Assembly (NCBI RefSeq): GCF_042666875.1
Contig: NZ_JBHTCX010000011.1
Location: 310,001 to 374,000 of the forward strand
DNA: 64,000 bases
Direction of reading: 5' to 3'
Source of the DNA: Brachybacterium sp042666875
Lineage (GTDB): Bacteria > Actinomycetota > Actinomycetes > Actinomycetales > Dermabacteraceae
Under the pieces are notes generated by a model. That model saw nothing but the letters and a program-made list of their open reading frames with translations. It had not been told where the DNA came from and did no database searches. This document shows, piece by piece, positions 7,395 through 15,527 of the stretch. The translations under genes were made by a program, and so were the position numbers. Each line of letters begins with the position of its first letter. The first letter of the stretch is position 1.

Positions 7395-9230
7395 GTGCAG
7401 ACCGCCACCCCGACCGACCGTGACGATCCGGTGGACACCGATGCGGTGATCCGCGTGAAGGACCTGTCCTTCCGCTATCCCGGCACCGATCGCGACACTC
7501 TGCGCAACGTCGATCTCACCATCGCCCGTGGCGACTTCGTCGCGGTGGTCGGGGGCAACGGATCCGCCAAGACCACTCTGTGCAAGACCTTCAACGGTCT
7601 GGTCCCGCACTACTGGAACGGGGACTTCGCCGGCTCGGTGCACGTGGACGGCCAGGACACCTGGGAATCATCCGTCGCGGAGCTGTCCAGCCGGGTCGGC
7701 TACGTCTACCAGGACTTCCAGAACCAGCTGGTGCGGCCGACGGTGCGCGACGAGGTCTCCTTCGGCCCTCTGAACTTCGGACGCGCCGATCACCGTGAGC
7801 GCACCGAGGAGGCCCTCGAGCAGCTCGGCATCTCCCACCTTCGCGATCGCTTCGTCTGGCAGCTCTCCGGCGGGCAGTCCCATCTGGTTGCCCTCGCTGC
7901 GGTGCTGGCGATGCGCCCCGACGTGGTGGTGGTCGATGAGCCCGTCGCCGAGCTCGACCCGGCGCGGGCCCGGGAGATCTATCTGCGTCTGCGTGAGCTC
8001 AACGAGCAGCACGGGATCACGGTGGTGACCATCGAGCACCACGCGGAGTTCATCGCCGAGTTCGCCCGCTCCGTGGTGCTGATGGCCGACGGTGCCCCGG
8101 TGTGGCATCTGCCCGTCCAGGAGGCGATGGACCGCCACGGTGACCTCGAGGCCCACGGCATTCCCGCGCCGGATGCCGTCGCTGTCTCCGCGGCGGTCGG
8201 TGCCCGGCCCGTGGCGCTGGATGTCCCCTCGGCCGCCCGCGTCCTGCGACCGCACGTGCGTCCGGGTCGGACCGGAGCAGAGCCCGAGCAGACGCCCGGC
8301 CCTGACCACACGCTCGGCTCCTCGGGAGCGCCCGCGGAGGTCGTCGCCTCGCTGCGGGCCGTGGAGCACGGCTACCGCAGCGTCAGCGGCGCGCTGACCC
8401 CGGTGCTGCAGGGCATCGACCTGACCCTGTCCGCCGGGGAACGGATCGCGCTGGTCGGTACCAACGGCGCCGGCAAGACCACCCTGATGAAACTGCTGAC
8501 CGGTCTGATCGTCCCGCGCCAGGGCACGGTCACCGTCGACGGCGTCGACACCCGCAGCCGCTCGGCCGCACAGCTCGCCGACCACGTCTCCTACCTGTAC
8601 CAGCAGCCGCAGCGAATGTTCCTCAAGGACAGCGTGCGGGCCGATATCGCGCTGTTCCCCGAGGGGCGCCAGGTTCCCGGCGCGCACGCCATGGTCGAGG
8701 AGGTCATCGACCGTGTCGGGCTGGCCCCGTTCGCAGACCGCGACGGGCGCACCCTCTCCGGCGGCCAGCAGCGCCGGGCCACCATCGGCATCGGCCTCGC
8801 GATGCGCCCGCAGCTGCTGCTGCTGGACGAACCGACCTCGAGCCTGGACATCCGATCCCGGGACGACGTCACCGGCATGCTCGCCTCTCTGTCGGAGTCG
8901 GTCCGCTGCGCCGTGGTGGCCACGCACGACATGGAACTCGTCGCGAGCTGGGCCAGTCGAGTGCTCGTGCTGGACCAGGGCCGGGTCCTGGCCGACCTCA
9001 CCCCGCGCGAGCTGTTCTCCGCGCCGGAGATCACCGCCCGGGCCCGCTTGGTGCCGCCGCAGGCCGTCCGCATCGCCCGGGAACTGGGCCTGGAGCCGTT
9101 GCCGCTGACCGCGGCCGCGCTGCGTTCCCGGCTCGGAACCGGTACGGCATCATTCCTCGTCCCGCAGCCGGCGGCCGGCGCGGTCCCCGCCCCGGCCGGT
9201 GCCGCGGGCACCACCCTCGAGGAGCGCTGA
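7395..9230 (+). CDS. ECF transporter ATPase, fused A and A' domains
   Basis: 611 residues from GTG 7395 with AGGAG 6 bases upstream; longer upstream frames are shadows of the S component. Two ABC ATPase domains are joined head to tail, as in YkoD. Domain 1: GGNGSAKT at 53-60, LSGGQ 157-161, Walker B VVVVDE 177-182, H-loop His215. Domain 2: GTNGAGKT 355-362, LSGGQ 454-458, LLLLDE 474-479, His511. Domain 1 has Ala58 where the P-loop normally has Gly before Lys59, an unusual change that may slow hydrolysis at that site. The protein should sit on the inner face of the membrane and drive the S and T subunits. Its stop overlaps the start of the T gene. Confidence 0.92.
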   Translation: MQTATPTDRDDPVDTDAVIRVKDLSFRYPGTDRDTLRNVDLTIARGDFVAVVGGNGSAKTTLCKTFNGLVPHYWNGDFAGSVHVDGQDTWESSVAELSSRVGYVYQDFQNQLVRPTVRDEVSFGPLNFGRADHRERTEEALEQLGISHLRDRFVWQLSGGQSHLVALAAVLAMRPDVVVVDEPVAELDPARAREIYLRLRELNEQHGITVVTIEHHAEFIAEFARSVVLMADGAPVWHLPVQEAMDRHGDLEAHGIPAPDAVAVSAAVGARPVALDVPSAARVLRPHVRPGRTGAEPEQTPGPDHTLGSSGAPAEVVASLRAVEHGYRSVSGALTPVLQGIDLTLSAGERIALVGTNGAGKTTLMKLLTGLIVPRQGTVTVDGVDTRSRSAAQLADHVSYLYQQPQRMFLKDSVRADIALFPEGRQVPGAHAMVEEVIDRVGLAPFADRDGRTLSGGQQRRATIGIGLAMRPQLLLLDEPTSSLDIRSRDDVTGMLASLSESVRCAVVATHDMELVASWASRVLVLDQGRVLADLTPRELFSAPEITARARLVPPQAVRIARELGLEPLPLTAAALRSRLGTGTASFLVPQPAAGAVPAPAGAAGTTLEER

Positions 9231-10054
9231 TGGCCCGCAAGACCCGAGACGTCCTGAGCGTGGAATGGGTGCGCCTGGAGCTGCTGCGCACCGCGTACTC
9301 GACACGCGGGGGAGTGTTCGCCCGAATGGATCCGCGCATGGTGCTGGCCTGGTACCTGCTGGCCGCGTTGGCGCCGTGGTTCACGCACAACCTCACCGTG
9401 CTGATGATCCTGTTCGTGATGGGCGCGGTCGCCGTCGTGCTCGCTCGGGTGGGCCCCCTGGTCCTGGGGCTGTTCCTGGTCGGACTGATCGGCAACGCCG
9501 TCGGCCTGTTCGCCGCCGCATTCGTGTTCGGCGGTGATCTCGGGACACTCGTCGCCCTGGGAGAGCTCAACCTCAAACTGGGCGCGGTCTCGATGGCCTC
9601 GATGGCGGCCTTCGTGTCACTGGAGCCGGAGCAGCTCTCCGACGCGCTGCTGGCACTGCGCGCGCCGGAGCTGCTGGCCTTCGGAGTCAGCTACGGGTAC
9701 CGGATGCTGCCGATCCTGGTGGACGAGTACGTGACCGTCTTCGACGGTCAGCTGCTGCGTCACGCCCCCGTCGAGCGCAGGGGGGTGCTGGGGTGGCGGG
9801 TGATCCTGCGGTGGAGCACGCTCGCGGTGACGGCCTTCTACCCGATCATGCTCAACACCGCGAAGAACGTGCGCACGACGGTCGAGGCGCTGGAGACCCG
9901 GGGATTCACCTACGGTGCACATCACCGCGCCGGGCGGACGCTGCGCCTGGCGTACCTCAAGGTCACCTCGTGGGACATCGTGGTGCTGGCCGGCTCGGTG
10001 GTCGCTGTGGTCCTCGCGTACTGGACCGGGGCGCAGTTCCCGATCCATCGGTGA
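9230..10054 (+). CDS. ECF transporter transmembrane (T) component
   Basis: 274 residues; the ATG shares one base with the preceding TGA (TGATG), implying translational coupling. About five to six membrane segments, plus the EcfT cytoplasmic helices that contact the ATPases: ALETRGF near residue 223 is the counterpart of the Ala-Arg-Gly coupling motif, preceded by AKNVRTTVEALE. It forms the scaffold between the S component and the fused ATPase. The gene content S, A-A', T is complete, so this is a dedicated (group I) ECF system rather than a shared module. Confidence 0.9.
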   Translation: MARKTRDVLSVEWVRLELLRTAYSTRGGVFARMDPRMVLAWYLLAALAPWFTHNLTVLMILFVMGAVAVVLARVGPLVLGLFLVGLIGNAVGLFAAAFVFGGDLGTLVALGELNLKLGAVSMASMAAFVSLEPEQLSDALLALRAPELLAFGVSYGYRMLPILVDEYVTVFDGQLLRHAPVERRGVLGWRVILRWSTLAVTAFYPIMLNTAKNVRTTVEALETRGFTYGAHHRAGRTLRLAYLKVTSWDIVVLAGSVVAVVLAYWTGAQFPIHR

Positions 10055-10098
10055 CAGACTCCCCGTCGACCGCTCAGCGCGTCTCGAAAGGCTGTCTC

Positions 10099-10506
10099 AT
10101 GTCCCACGCCGTCACCCTGAACAGCTCGGCGATCCTCACCGACACCGTCCAGTACTCCTACTCGGCGACGGTGGAACCTCCCGCGAGGCTGGTGGTGCTC
10201 GCCGGCGCCTGCCCGCTGGACAAGGCCGGGGACGTCGTCGCCCCGGGCGACCATGCCGCTCAGGCCGCGAAGTGCGTGGAGAACATGATCGTCGCCCTCG
10301 CCGAGGCCGGCGCCAGCCTGGAGAACGTGGTCAGCACGCGGGTGCTGGTGGCCTCGAGCGAGCAGGCCGATCTGGTGAGCGCCTGGGACGTGGTCCGCGA
10401 CGCCTTCCGCGAGCATCCTGCACCGAGCACCCTGATGGGCGTGACGGTGCTGGGCTACCCCGCTCAGCTGGTCGAGATCGAGGCGAGCGCCGCCGTGCGC
10501 GACTGA
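10099..10506 (+). CDS. RidA/YjgF-family protein lacking the catalytic Arg
   Basis: 135 residues from ATG 10099 (site AAAGG), 44 bases after the T component and probably in the same transcript. The chorismate-mutase-like fold signature is clear: VVLAGACPLD, QAAKCVENMIVALAEAGASLENVV and the terminal QLVEIEASA. RidA trimers deaminate reactive enamines and imines. In archetypal RidA an Arg in the AR-L-P motif (Arg105 in E. coli) binds the substrate carboxylate; here the aligned segment is VLGYPAQ, with Gly119. This fits a non-canonical Rid subgroup with another substrate or none. Presence in an ECF operon suggests it acts on the imported compound. Confidence 0.85.
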   Translation: MSHAVTLNSSAILTDTVQYSYSATVEPPARLVVLAGACPLDKAGDVVAPGDHAAQAAKCVENMIVALAEAGASLENVVSTRVLVASSEQADLVSAWDVVRDAFREHPAPSTLMGVTVLGYPAQLVEIEASAAVRD

Positions 10507-10637
10507 GGCCGGGGCGCGGGTGCTGCCAGCCGGGCACCCTCTCCGAGAGGCCGTTATCGGAAGCTCATTCCGGCCCGCTGGAGGGGGTGCTCAACCCAGG
10601 GATGCCGGAGCCGGTGCACGGGGTGACGCTCGCGCGG

Positions 10638-10745
10638 TCAGTCCTTCTGCTCGGGGTGGCGCGCGAGGTTGACGATGGCGGCGGCGAGGCCGCCCCACAC
10701 GGTCACGATCGCGACGATCATCATGATGATGGCTGAGACGGACAC
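10638..10745 (-). CDS. metS: MetS-like small subunit of the methionine/alanine NSS importer
   Basis: A 35-residue protein from GTG 10745 (TGA at 10638). One membrane helix (about 4-26, SAIIMMIVAIVTVWGGLAAA) is followed by a short basic tail ending HPEQKD. The IIMMI and WGGL signatures match the MetS family, described in Corynebacterium glutamicum as a small protein required for the MetP importer. It lies 125 bases downstream of the metP-like gene on the same strand. A longer frame is open upstream but is Pro/Arg-rich and not protein-like; the GTG fits the family length. The start is not preceded by a strong ribosome site. Confidence 0.85.
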   Translation of the reverse strand: MSVSAIIMMIVAIVTVWGGLAAAIVNLARHPEQKD

Positions 10746-10870
10746 GGGATTCTCCGATCGGTCGGGATGCTGGGATGACTCTGCTGCTGGTCGAGCTGTC
10801 GCGGGACGGGGGCGTCGCCGGCCGGGAGGCGGGCCCGCGGCGAGAGTGTCCCCGCCGCGAGGCCCGATCC

Positions 10871-12511
10871 TCACCGCGCCGGCGTGGACCGCAGCTCGTG
10901 CGGGGTCGCGACGTCTCCGCCGAGGCCCTGGCCGGCGACCGCCTCGGGGGCGATCTCGTCACCCTCGGAGTCGGCCTTGTGGAGGTTCGATCCAGCCGGC
11001 CACGGCAGCAGGGAGAGCCCGATCGCGATGACGACCAGCGCGATCGCCATCAGCCAGCCGAACACGAGCACGAACCAGCCCGGGTAGTCCTCGTAGGTGC
11101 CCTCGGCGGTCAGCAAGGTGAGGGTGCTGGAGATCAGGGAGATGCCCAGCACGATGGGGGCGATGACGGCCAGCGCGATCATCCAGATGCGGCCGACGGG
11201 GAAGGTGCCCTGGTGGTTGAGGTGGTCGCGCAGCGTGGGCAGGCCGCGCACGATGTAGGTCACCACGATCGTGGAGACCAGGGCGGCCGCGACGATGCCG
11301 TACTCGTTGACCCACTTGTCCAGCACGTCCAGCAGCGGCAGACCCATCGTGGTCGAGAACAGCGCCACCGAGACGATCGCCAGCGGCAGGCACACCCCGA
11401 GGGTGGCGGGGATGCGGGCCAGGCCGAACTTGTCCTGGAACGCGGCGATGACGACCTCGACGATCGAGATCAGCGAGGTGAACCCGGCCAGCACCAGGGA
11501 CCCGAAGAACAGCACGCCGATCAGGGCGCCGGCGGGAGCCTCGGTGATGATCGCGGGGAAGGCGATGAAGGCCAGCCCCACGCCGTCGGTGACCACTTCG
11601 TCGATCGGCACGCCCTGGGCCTGGGCCATGAAGCCCAGCGCGGAGAACACGCCGATGCCGCAGAGGATCTCGAAGCTCGAGTTCGCCAGGCCCACGACCA
11701 GGCCGGAACCGGTGAGGTCGGTCTTCTTCTTGAGGTAGGAGGCGTAGGTGAGCATGATGCCGAAAGCCACCGAGAGCGAGAAGAAGATCTGCCCGTAGGC
11801 GGCGACCCACACGCCGGGATCCAGCAGCGCCGCCCAGTTGGGACGGAAGAAGGCGTCCAGACCGTCGACGGCGCCCGGCAGGAACAGGGCGCGCACCACG
11901 AGGATCAGGAACATGGCGATGAGCAGCGGGATGAACACGATCGCGCTGCGGCCGATGCCGCCGTGGACGCCGAGGCACATCACCGCGATCACCGCCAGCC
12001 AGACCAGGACCATCGAGATCATGACGGCCGGGACGATGTCGAAACTGATGACCACGTCGGGACCGCCGAGGGCCTGGGTGTACTCGCCGAAGAAGCCGGC
12101 CGGGTCGTCGCCCCAGCGCTGGTCGACCGAGAAGACCGTGTAGTTCGTGGCCCAGGCGATGATCAGGGCGTAGTAGACCGCGATGATCGTCGCGATCAGC
12201 ACCTGCCACCAGCCGATGAACTCGGTCCAGCGGGTGAAGCGACGCCACGCGGCCGGGGCGGAGCCGCGCCAGCGGTGCCCGATCGCGTAGTCGAGGAACA
12301 GCAGCGGGATGCCCGCCGTCAGCAGCGCGACCAGGTACGGAAGGATGAAGGCGCCGCCGCCGTTCTCATAGGCCACGGCCGGGAATCGCCAGATGTTGCC
12401 GAGCCCGACGGCGGAGCCGATCGCGGCGAAGATGAAGGCGGCGCGCCCGGCGAAGGCGCCGCGGTCTGCTCTCCGGCCCGTCGTGCCGGGGGAGGGGGTC
12501 GATGCACTCAC
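10871..12511 (-). CDS. metP: NSS-family sodium-dependent methionine/alanine transporter MetP
   Basis: 546 residues from GTG 12511. About twelve membrane segments. The neurotransmitter:sodium symporter signature is at the start: AAIGSAVGLGNIWRFPAVAY (about 29-48), with the broken helix 1 that binds substrate and sodium, then ENGGGAFILPYL. The partner small subunit is encoded directly downstream, which makes methionine/alanine uptake the best guess. The C-terminal 40 residues are a cytoplasmic acidic tail. The 380 bases upstream should contain the promoter. Confidence 0.9.
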   Translation of the reverse strand: MSASTPSPGTTGRRADRGAFAGRAAFIFAAIGSAVGLGNIWRFPAVAYENGGGAFILPYLVALLTAGIPLLFLDYAIGHRWRGSAPAAWRRFTRWTEFIGWWQVLIATIIAVYYALIIAWATNYTVFSVDQRWGDDPAGFFGEYTQALGGPDVVISFDIVPAVMISMVLVWLAVIAVMCLGVHGGIGRSAIVFIPLLIAMFLILVVRALFLPGAVDGLDAFFRPNWAALLDPGVWVAAYGQIFFSLSVAFGIMLTYASYLKKKTDLTGSGLVVGLANSSFEILCGIGVFSALGFMAQAQGVPIDEVVTDGVGLAFIAFPAIITEAPAGALIGVLFFGSLVLAGFTSLISIVEVVIAAFQDKFGLARIPATLGVCLPLAIVSVALFSTTMGLPLLDVLDKWVNEYGIVAAALVSTIVVTYIVRGLPTLRDHLNHQGTFPVGRIWMIALAVIAPIVLGISLISSTLTLLTAEGTYEDYPGWFVLVFGWLMAIALVVIAIGLSLLPWPAGSNLHKADSEGDEIAPEAVAGQGLGGDVATPHELRSTPAR

Positions 12512-12891
12512 AGTTCGCCTCCGAAGTGTGCGCCGAGGAGCGGCGGAAGAAGGGTGGGGAAGGACAAGGATGTGCCCAGGGGGTCACCGAGCCATCGACG
12601 ACCCGCCGGATCGCGGCGGCTGAGCGCTGGCTGACAGGGCGCGGCCAGCAGGGGTGGGCGGCCGCGCATCGTGCTGGGATGATACGCGGCCGACGGAGCC
12701 TGCGACACCGCCCGCGGGGGATGGACATGCAGCCGTGACCTCCGGCATGGCACCGGGCGAGCCCGCAGCGGCACGAGGCCGCCGCGGGAGCGGGGCGACG
12801 GCGGATTCGCAGCAGGGTGTTCCGGGCACGCAGCCGGACGGGTGCCTGCCTGGCGCGGTCGCGTGACCGCGTTGAGCGTGACCGCGTTGAG
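12512..12891. other. Intergenic leader of metP with a 2 x 15-bp repeat
   Basis: No convincing gene; small open frames here have no protein-like composition. A leftward TATCAT (about 12679-12684) could be a -10 for metP but its -35 is poor, and it would give a leader of about 160 nt with no riboswitch I recognise. At 12861-12890 the unit GCGTGACCGCGTTGA occurs twice in perfect tandem, directly abutting the stop codon of the leftward PTS gene. Confidence 0.5.
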
Positions 12892-14502
12892 TCAGTCGCG
12901 TGGCGGGGGCGGAGGGGTCGGGGCCCCGCTCGGCGGCGTCACCCGTGGGTACCGCCGGGTGCTCGCGCCGGCGGAGGCCTGCTGCCCGGTCGGCGCACCG
13001 CTCCCACCGGCGGGATCAGCGACGGCGGTCGCTGCACCTGCTGCCGCACCGGCCTCCGCAGGTGCCCCGGGCCGTGCCGGTGCGGGATCCCAGCCGGCGT
13101 CGACCACCCGGCGCTGGACGAGTACGGCCGAGCCCAGGATGAGGGCTCCGATCACGGCCAGCAGCACCACGCCCGGGACCACGCCGGTGCGGGCGCCGTA
13201 GCCGATCAGGATGCCGAACCAGCCGAAGTCGGTGTCGCCGAAGGTGGTGTTGGCGGAGCCGAACGTACCCAGCACCTTGAGCAGCAGGGCAGGCAGGAAC
13301 GTGACCAGGAGGCCGTTGACGAAGCCGCCGGCCACGGCGCCCCGACGCCCACCGGTGGCGTTGCCGTAGACGCCCGCGGCGCCACCGGTGAAGAAGTGCG
13401 GGACCAGCCCGGGCAGGATGAGGGCCAGTCCCAGCACCGGGCCGAGCCACACGCCGAGCACGAGGAGTCCGATGAGGCCGCCGGCGAAGCTCGAGAGGAA
13501 CCCGATCAGCACTGCGTTCTGCGCGTAGGGGAAGACGATCGGGGCGTCGAGGGCGGGGATCGCGCCGGGGACCACCTTGGCGGCGATGCCCTGGAACGCG
13601 GGCACCAGCTCACCGAGGATGGTGCGCACGCCGAACAGGATCACGGCCACGGCGATGCCGAACTGCAGGCCCTGGGTCACGGACTGCATGAGGTAGTTGC
13701 CGACGTCGGTCGCGCCGCCCTCGAACGCCTCGAAGGCCGTGGCCTGCCCGGCGCGAGCGAGGTAGACGACGGCGACGACCAGGTACATCAGCACCATCGA
13801 CAGGGCGGTGGCGACCATCGAGTCACGCAGGAAGCGCAATGACTCGGGGACCTTGAGGTCCTCGGTGGAACGACTGCGTCCGCGCGGATCGACCAGGCGG
13901 CCGACGGTGCCGGCGGCGATGTACCCGGCGGTGCCGAAGTGGCCGATGGCGATCGAGTCGTCCCCGGAGATGCGTCGGGTCCAGGGCTGGGAGAGAGCCG
14001 GCAGGGAGACCATGAGGATCCCGAGCAGGACCGCGCCCAGGACCACGACGATCGCCGTGGGCATCCCGGCCGAGGCCATCACCACGGTGATGAGGGTGGC
14101 CATGAACAGCAGATGGTGGCCGGTGAGGAAGACGTAGCGCAGCGGGGTGAAGCGGGCCAGCCCGATCGCGACCACGAAGCCGAGGATCATCAGCCACGCG
14201 ACCTGCGCGCCGAACTCCTCCTGGGCGATGCCGGCGATCGCCTCATTGGTGGGGACGACGCCCTGGGCGCCGAGGGCGCCCTGGATCATGACTCCCAGCG
14301 GGGCGAGGGAGGCGGTGACGAGGGTGGCGCCGGCCCCGATCAACAGGAAGCCGAGGACTGCCTTGATGGCACCGCCCGCCACCTGGCCGGCTGTCTTGCG
14401 CAGGGCGATCAGGCCGACGGCGGTGATGATGCCGATGAGATAGGCGGGCACGCTCAGGAACTCGTTGACGAGGAACTGGGCGATCGCGACGAGCACGTTC
14501 AT
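12892..14502 (-). CDS. ulaA: PTS ascorbate-type EIIC permease
   Basis: 536 residues from ATG 14502. About eleven membrane segments and clear UlaA/SgaT features: VNEFLSVPAYLIGI at the N-terminus, FPYAQNAVLIGFLSSF and PHFFTGGAAGVYGNATGG in the substrate region. The C-terminal 80 residues are a Pro/Ala-rich cytoplasmic tail absent from the classic enzyme. It should import L-ascorbate or a related sugar acid with phosphorylation by the EIIA-EIIB protein encoded 34 bases upstream in the same operon. No ascorbate-6-phosphate catabolic gene is in the window, so the substrate is tentative. Confidence 0.92.
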   Translation of the reverse strand: MNVLVAIAQFLVNEFLSVPAYLIGIITAVGLIALRKTAGQVAGGAIKAVLGFLLIGAGATLVTASLAPLGVMIQGALGAQGVVPTNEAIAGIAQEEFGAQVAWLMILGFVVAIGLARFTPLRYVFLTGHHLLFMATLITVVMASAGMPTAIVVVLGAVLLGILMVSLPALSQPWTRRISGDDSIAIGHFGTAGYIAAGTVGRLVDPRGRSRSTEDLKVPESLRFLRDSMVATALSMVLMYLVVAVVYLARAGQATAFEAFEGGATDVGNYLMQSVTQGLQFGIAVAVILFGVRTILGELVPAFQGIAAKVVPGAIPALDAPIVFPYAQNAVLIGFLSSFAGGLIGLLVLGVWLGPVLGLALILPGLVPHFFTGGAAGVYGNATGGRRGAVAGGFVNGLLVTFLPALLLKVLGTFGSANTTFGDTDFGWFGILIGYGARTGVVPGVVLLAVIGALILGSAVLVQRRVVDAGWDPAPARPGAPAEAGAAAGAATAVADPAGGSGAPTGQQASAGASTRRYPRVTPPSGAPTPPPPPRD

Positions 14503-14536
14503 GGGGGCTGCTCCGTGGAAGGTGGGAAAGGGTGGG

Positions 14537-15442
14537 TCAGACGGCGTAGAGGCGCCGCAGCGCCGCGTCGACCTCGGTCTGGGAGGTGAAGTTCTCGATC
14601 ACCTCGACGGGCACGCCGACATCGCCGAGGGTCTGCGCGATCGCGCCCGAGGTGAGGATGGCGTCGGCGTCCTTCGCCTTTCCTTTGGCGGAGATGGTGT
14701 CGGTCGCCTCGACGCTGAGGTGGGAGGACCAGCCCCAGCGGCTCAGGACCTGCTCGGCGGTGTTCTTCAGGAACAGGCTGGTGCCCAGGCCGTTGCCGCA
14801 CACCGTGAACAGGAGGTTCTTCGAGGGGACCGTGTCCTCGGTGGCGTCGGCGGCAGGTGCTGACGTTCCCGCGCCCGCTGCGGTGCCACCGGCATCGGGT
14901 GAGGCGGGCCCGGGGTCCGACGCGGAGCGCTCGACGTCGTCGGCCCCCGACGTGGTGGTTCCGGGTGCGGCGTCGGCCGGGGCGGTGCCGACGCTCTCGC
15001 CGCCGAGCGCGGCCAGGACCTGCTGCGGGGAGGAGGCCGTCTCCAGCGCCGTGCGTCCGGCCGGGTCGGCCAGGACTCCGGCCAGGGCGGCGAGGGCCGA
15101 CTGGTGGGCGGAGCTGTCGGCGGCGGCCAGTGCCATCACCAGGTGGACCGGGTCGTTGGTCTCGTGCCCGAAGGAGACCGGCTCGGCCAGGCGCACGAAG
15201 GACATCCCGGTGCGGTGGACCGACTCGTCGGGCCGTGAATGCGCGAGCGCGAATCCGGGGGTGATGACGATGTACGGGCCGTGCTCCTCGACGGCGCGGA
15301 TCATCGCCTCGGTGTACGCGGCACCGGTGACGTCGCTGGAGACCAGCAGATCGCCGGACAGGCGTATCGCCTCGCGCCAGTCGGCGGCGGGGACGTCGAG
15401 CCGGATGGCGGCAGGGTCGATCAGAGCGGTCAGCTGAGACAT
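14537..15442 (-). CDS. PTS EIIA-EIIB fusion, ascorbate type
   Basis: 301 residues. The N-terminal EIIA domain (about 1-148) has the phosphorylated His68 in GFALAHSRPDESV. An Ala/Gly/Ser/Pro-rich linker (about 150-205) joins a C-terminal EIIB domain (about 208-301) with phosphocysteine C215 in LLFTVCGNGLGTS. It carries phosphate from HPr to the sugar in the UlaA channel. In E. coli these are two proteins, UlaC and UlaB, so this is an A-B fusion with the C component separate. The ATG is preceded by a GGACG-like site only. It is the first gene of a two-gene operon. Confidence 0.92.
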   Translation of the reverse strand: MSQLTALIDPAAIRLDVPAADWREAIRLSGDLLVSSDVTGAAYTEAMIRAVEEHGPYIVITPGFALAHSRPDESVHRTGMSFVRLAEPVSFGHETNDPVHLVMALAAADSSAHQSALAALAGVLADPAGRTALETASSPQQVLAALGGESVGTAPADAAPGTTTSGADDVERSASDPGPASPDAGGTAAGAGTSAPAADATEDTVPSKNLLFTVCGNGLGTSLFLKNTAEQVLSRWGWSSHLSVEATDTISAKGKAKDADAILTSGAIAQTLGDVGVPVEVIENFTSQTEVDAALRRLYAV

Positions 15443-15527
15443 GGGGCGTCCTCGGGCGGAGAAGAGCGGTTCACGCGTGCGGCCCCGAGGGTACGTGGTC
15501 GCCGGTGCGGATGCTTATCCTCGATCC

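Noticed and set aside
10775..12634. Long rightward open frame opposite metP
   Set aside because: Its text is Asp/Glu/Gln/His/Arg-rich, typical of the antisense of a membrane protein in GC-rich DNA. The leftward frame has clear NSS motifs.
12512..12891. Riboswitch in the metP leader
   Set aside because: No conserved SAM or other aptamer core could be recognised; the putative promoter is too weak to define a leader.
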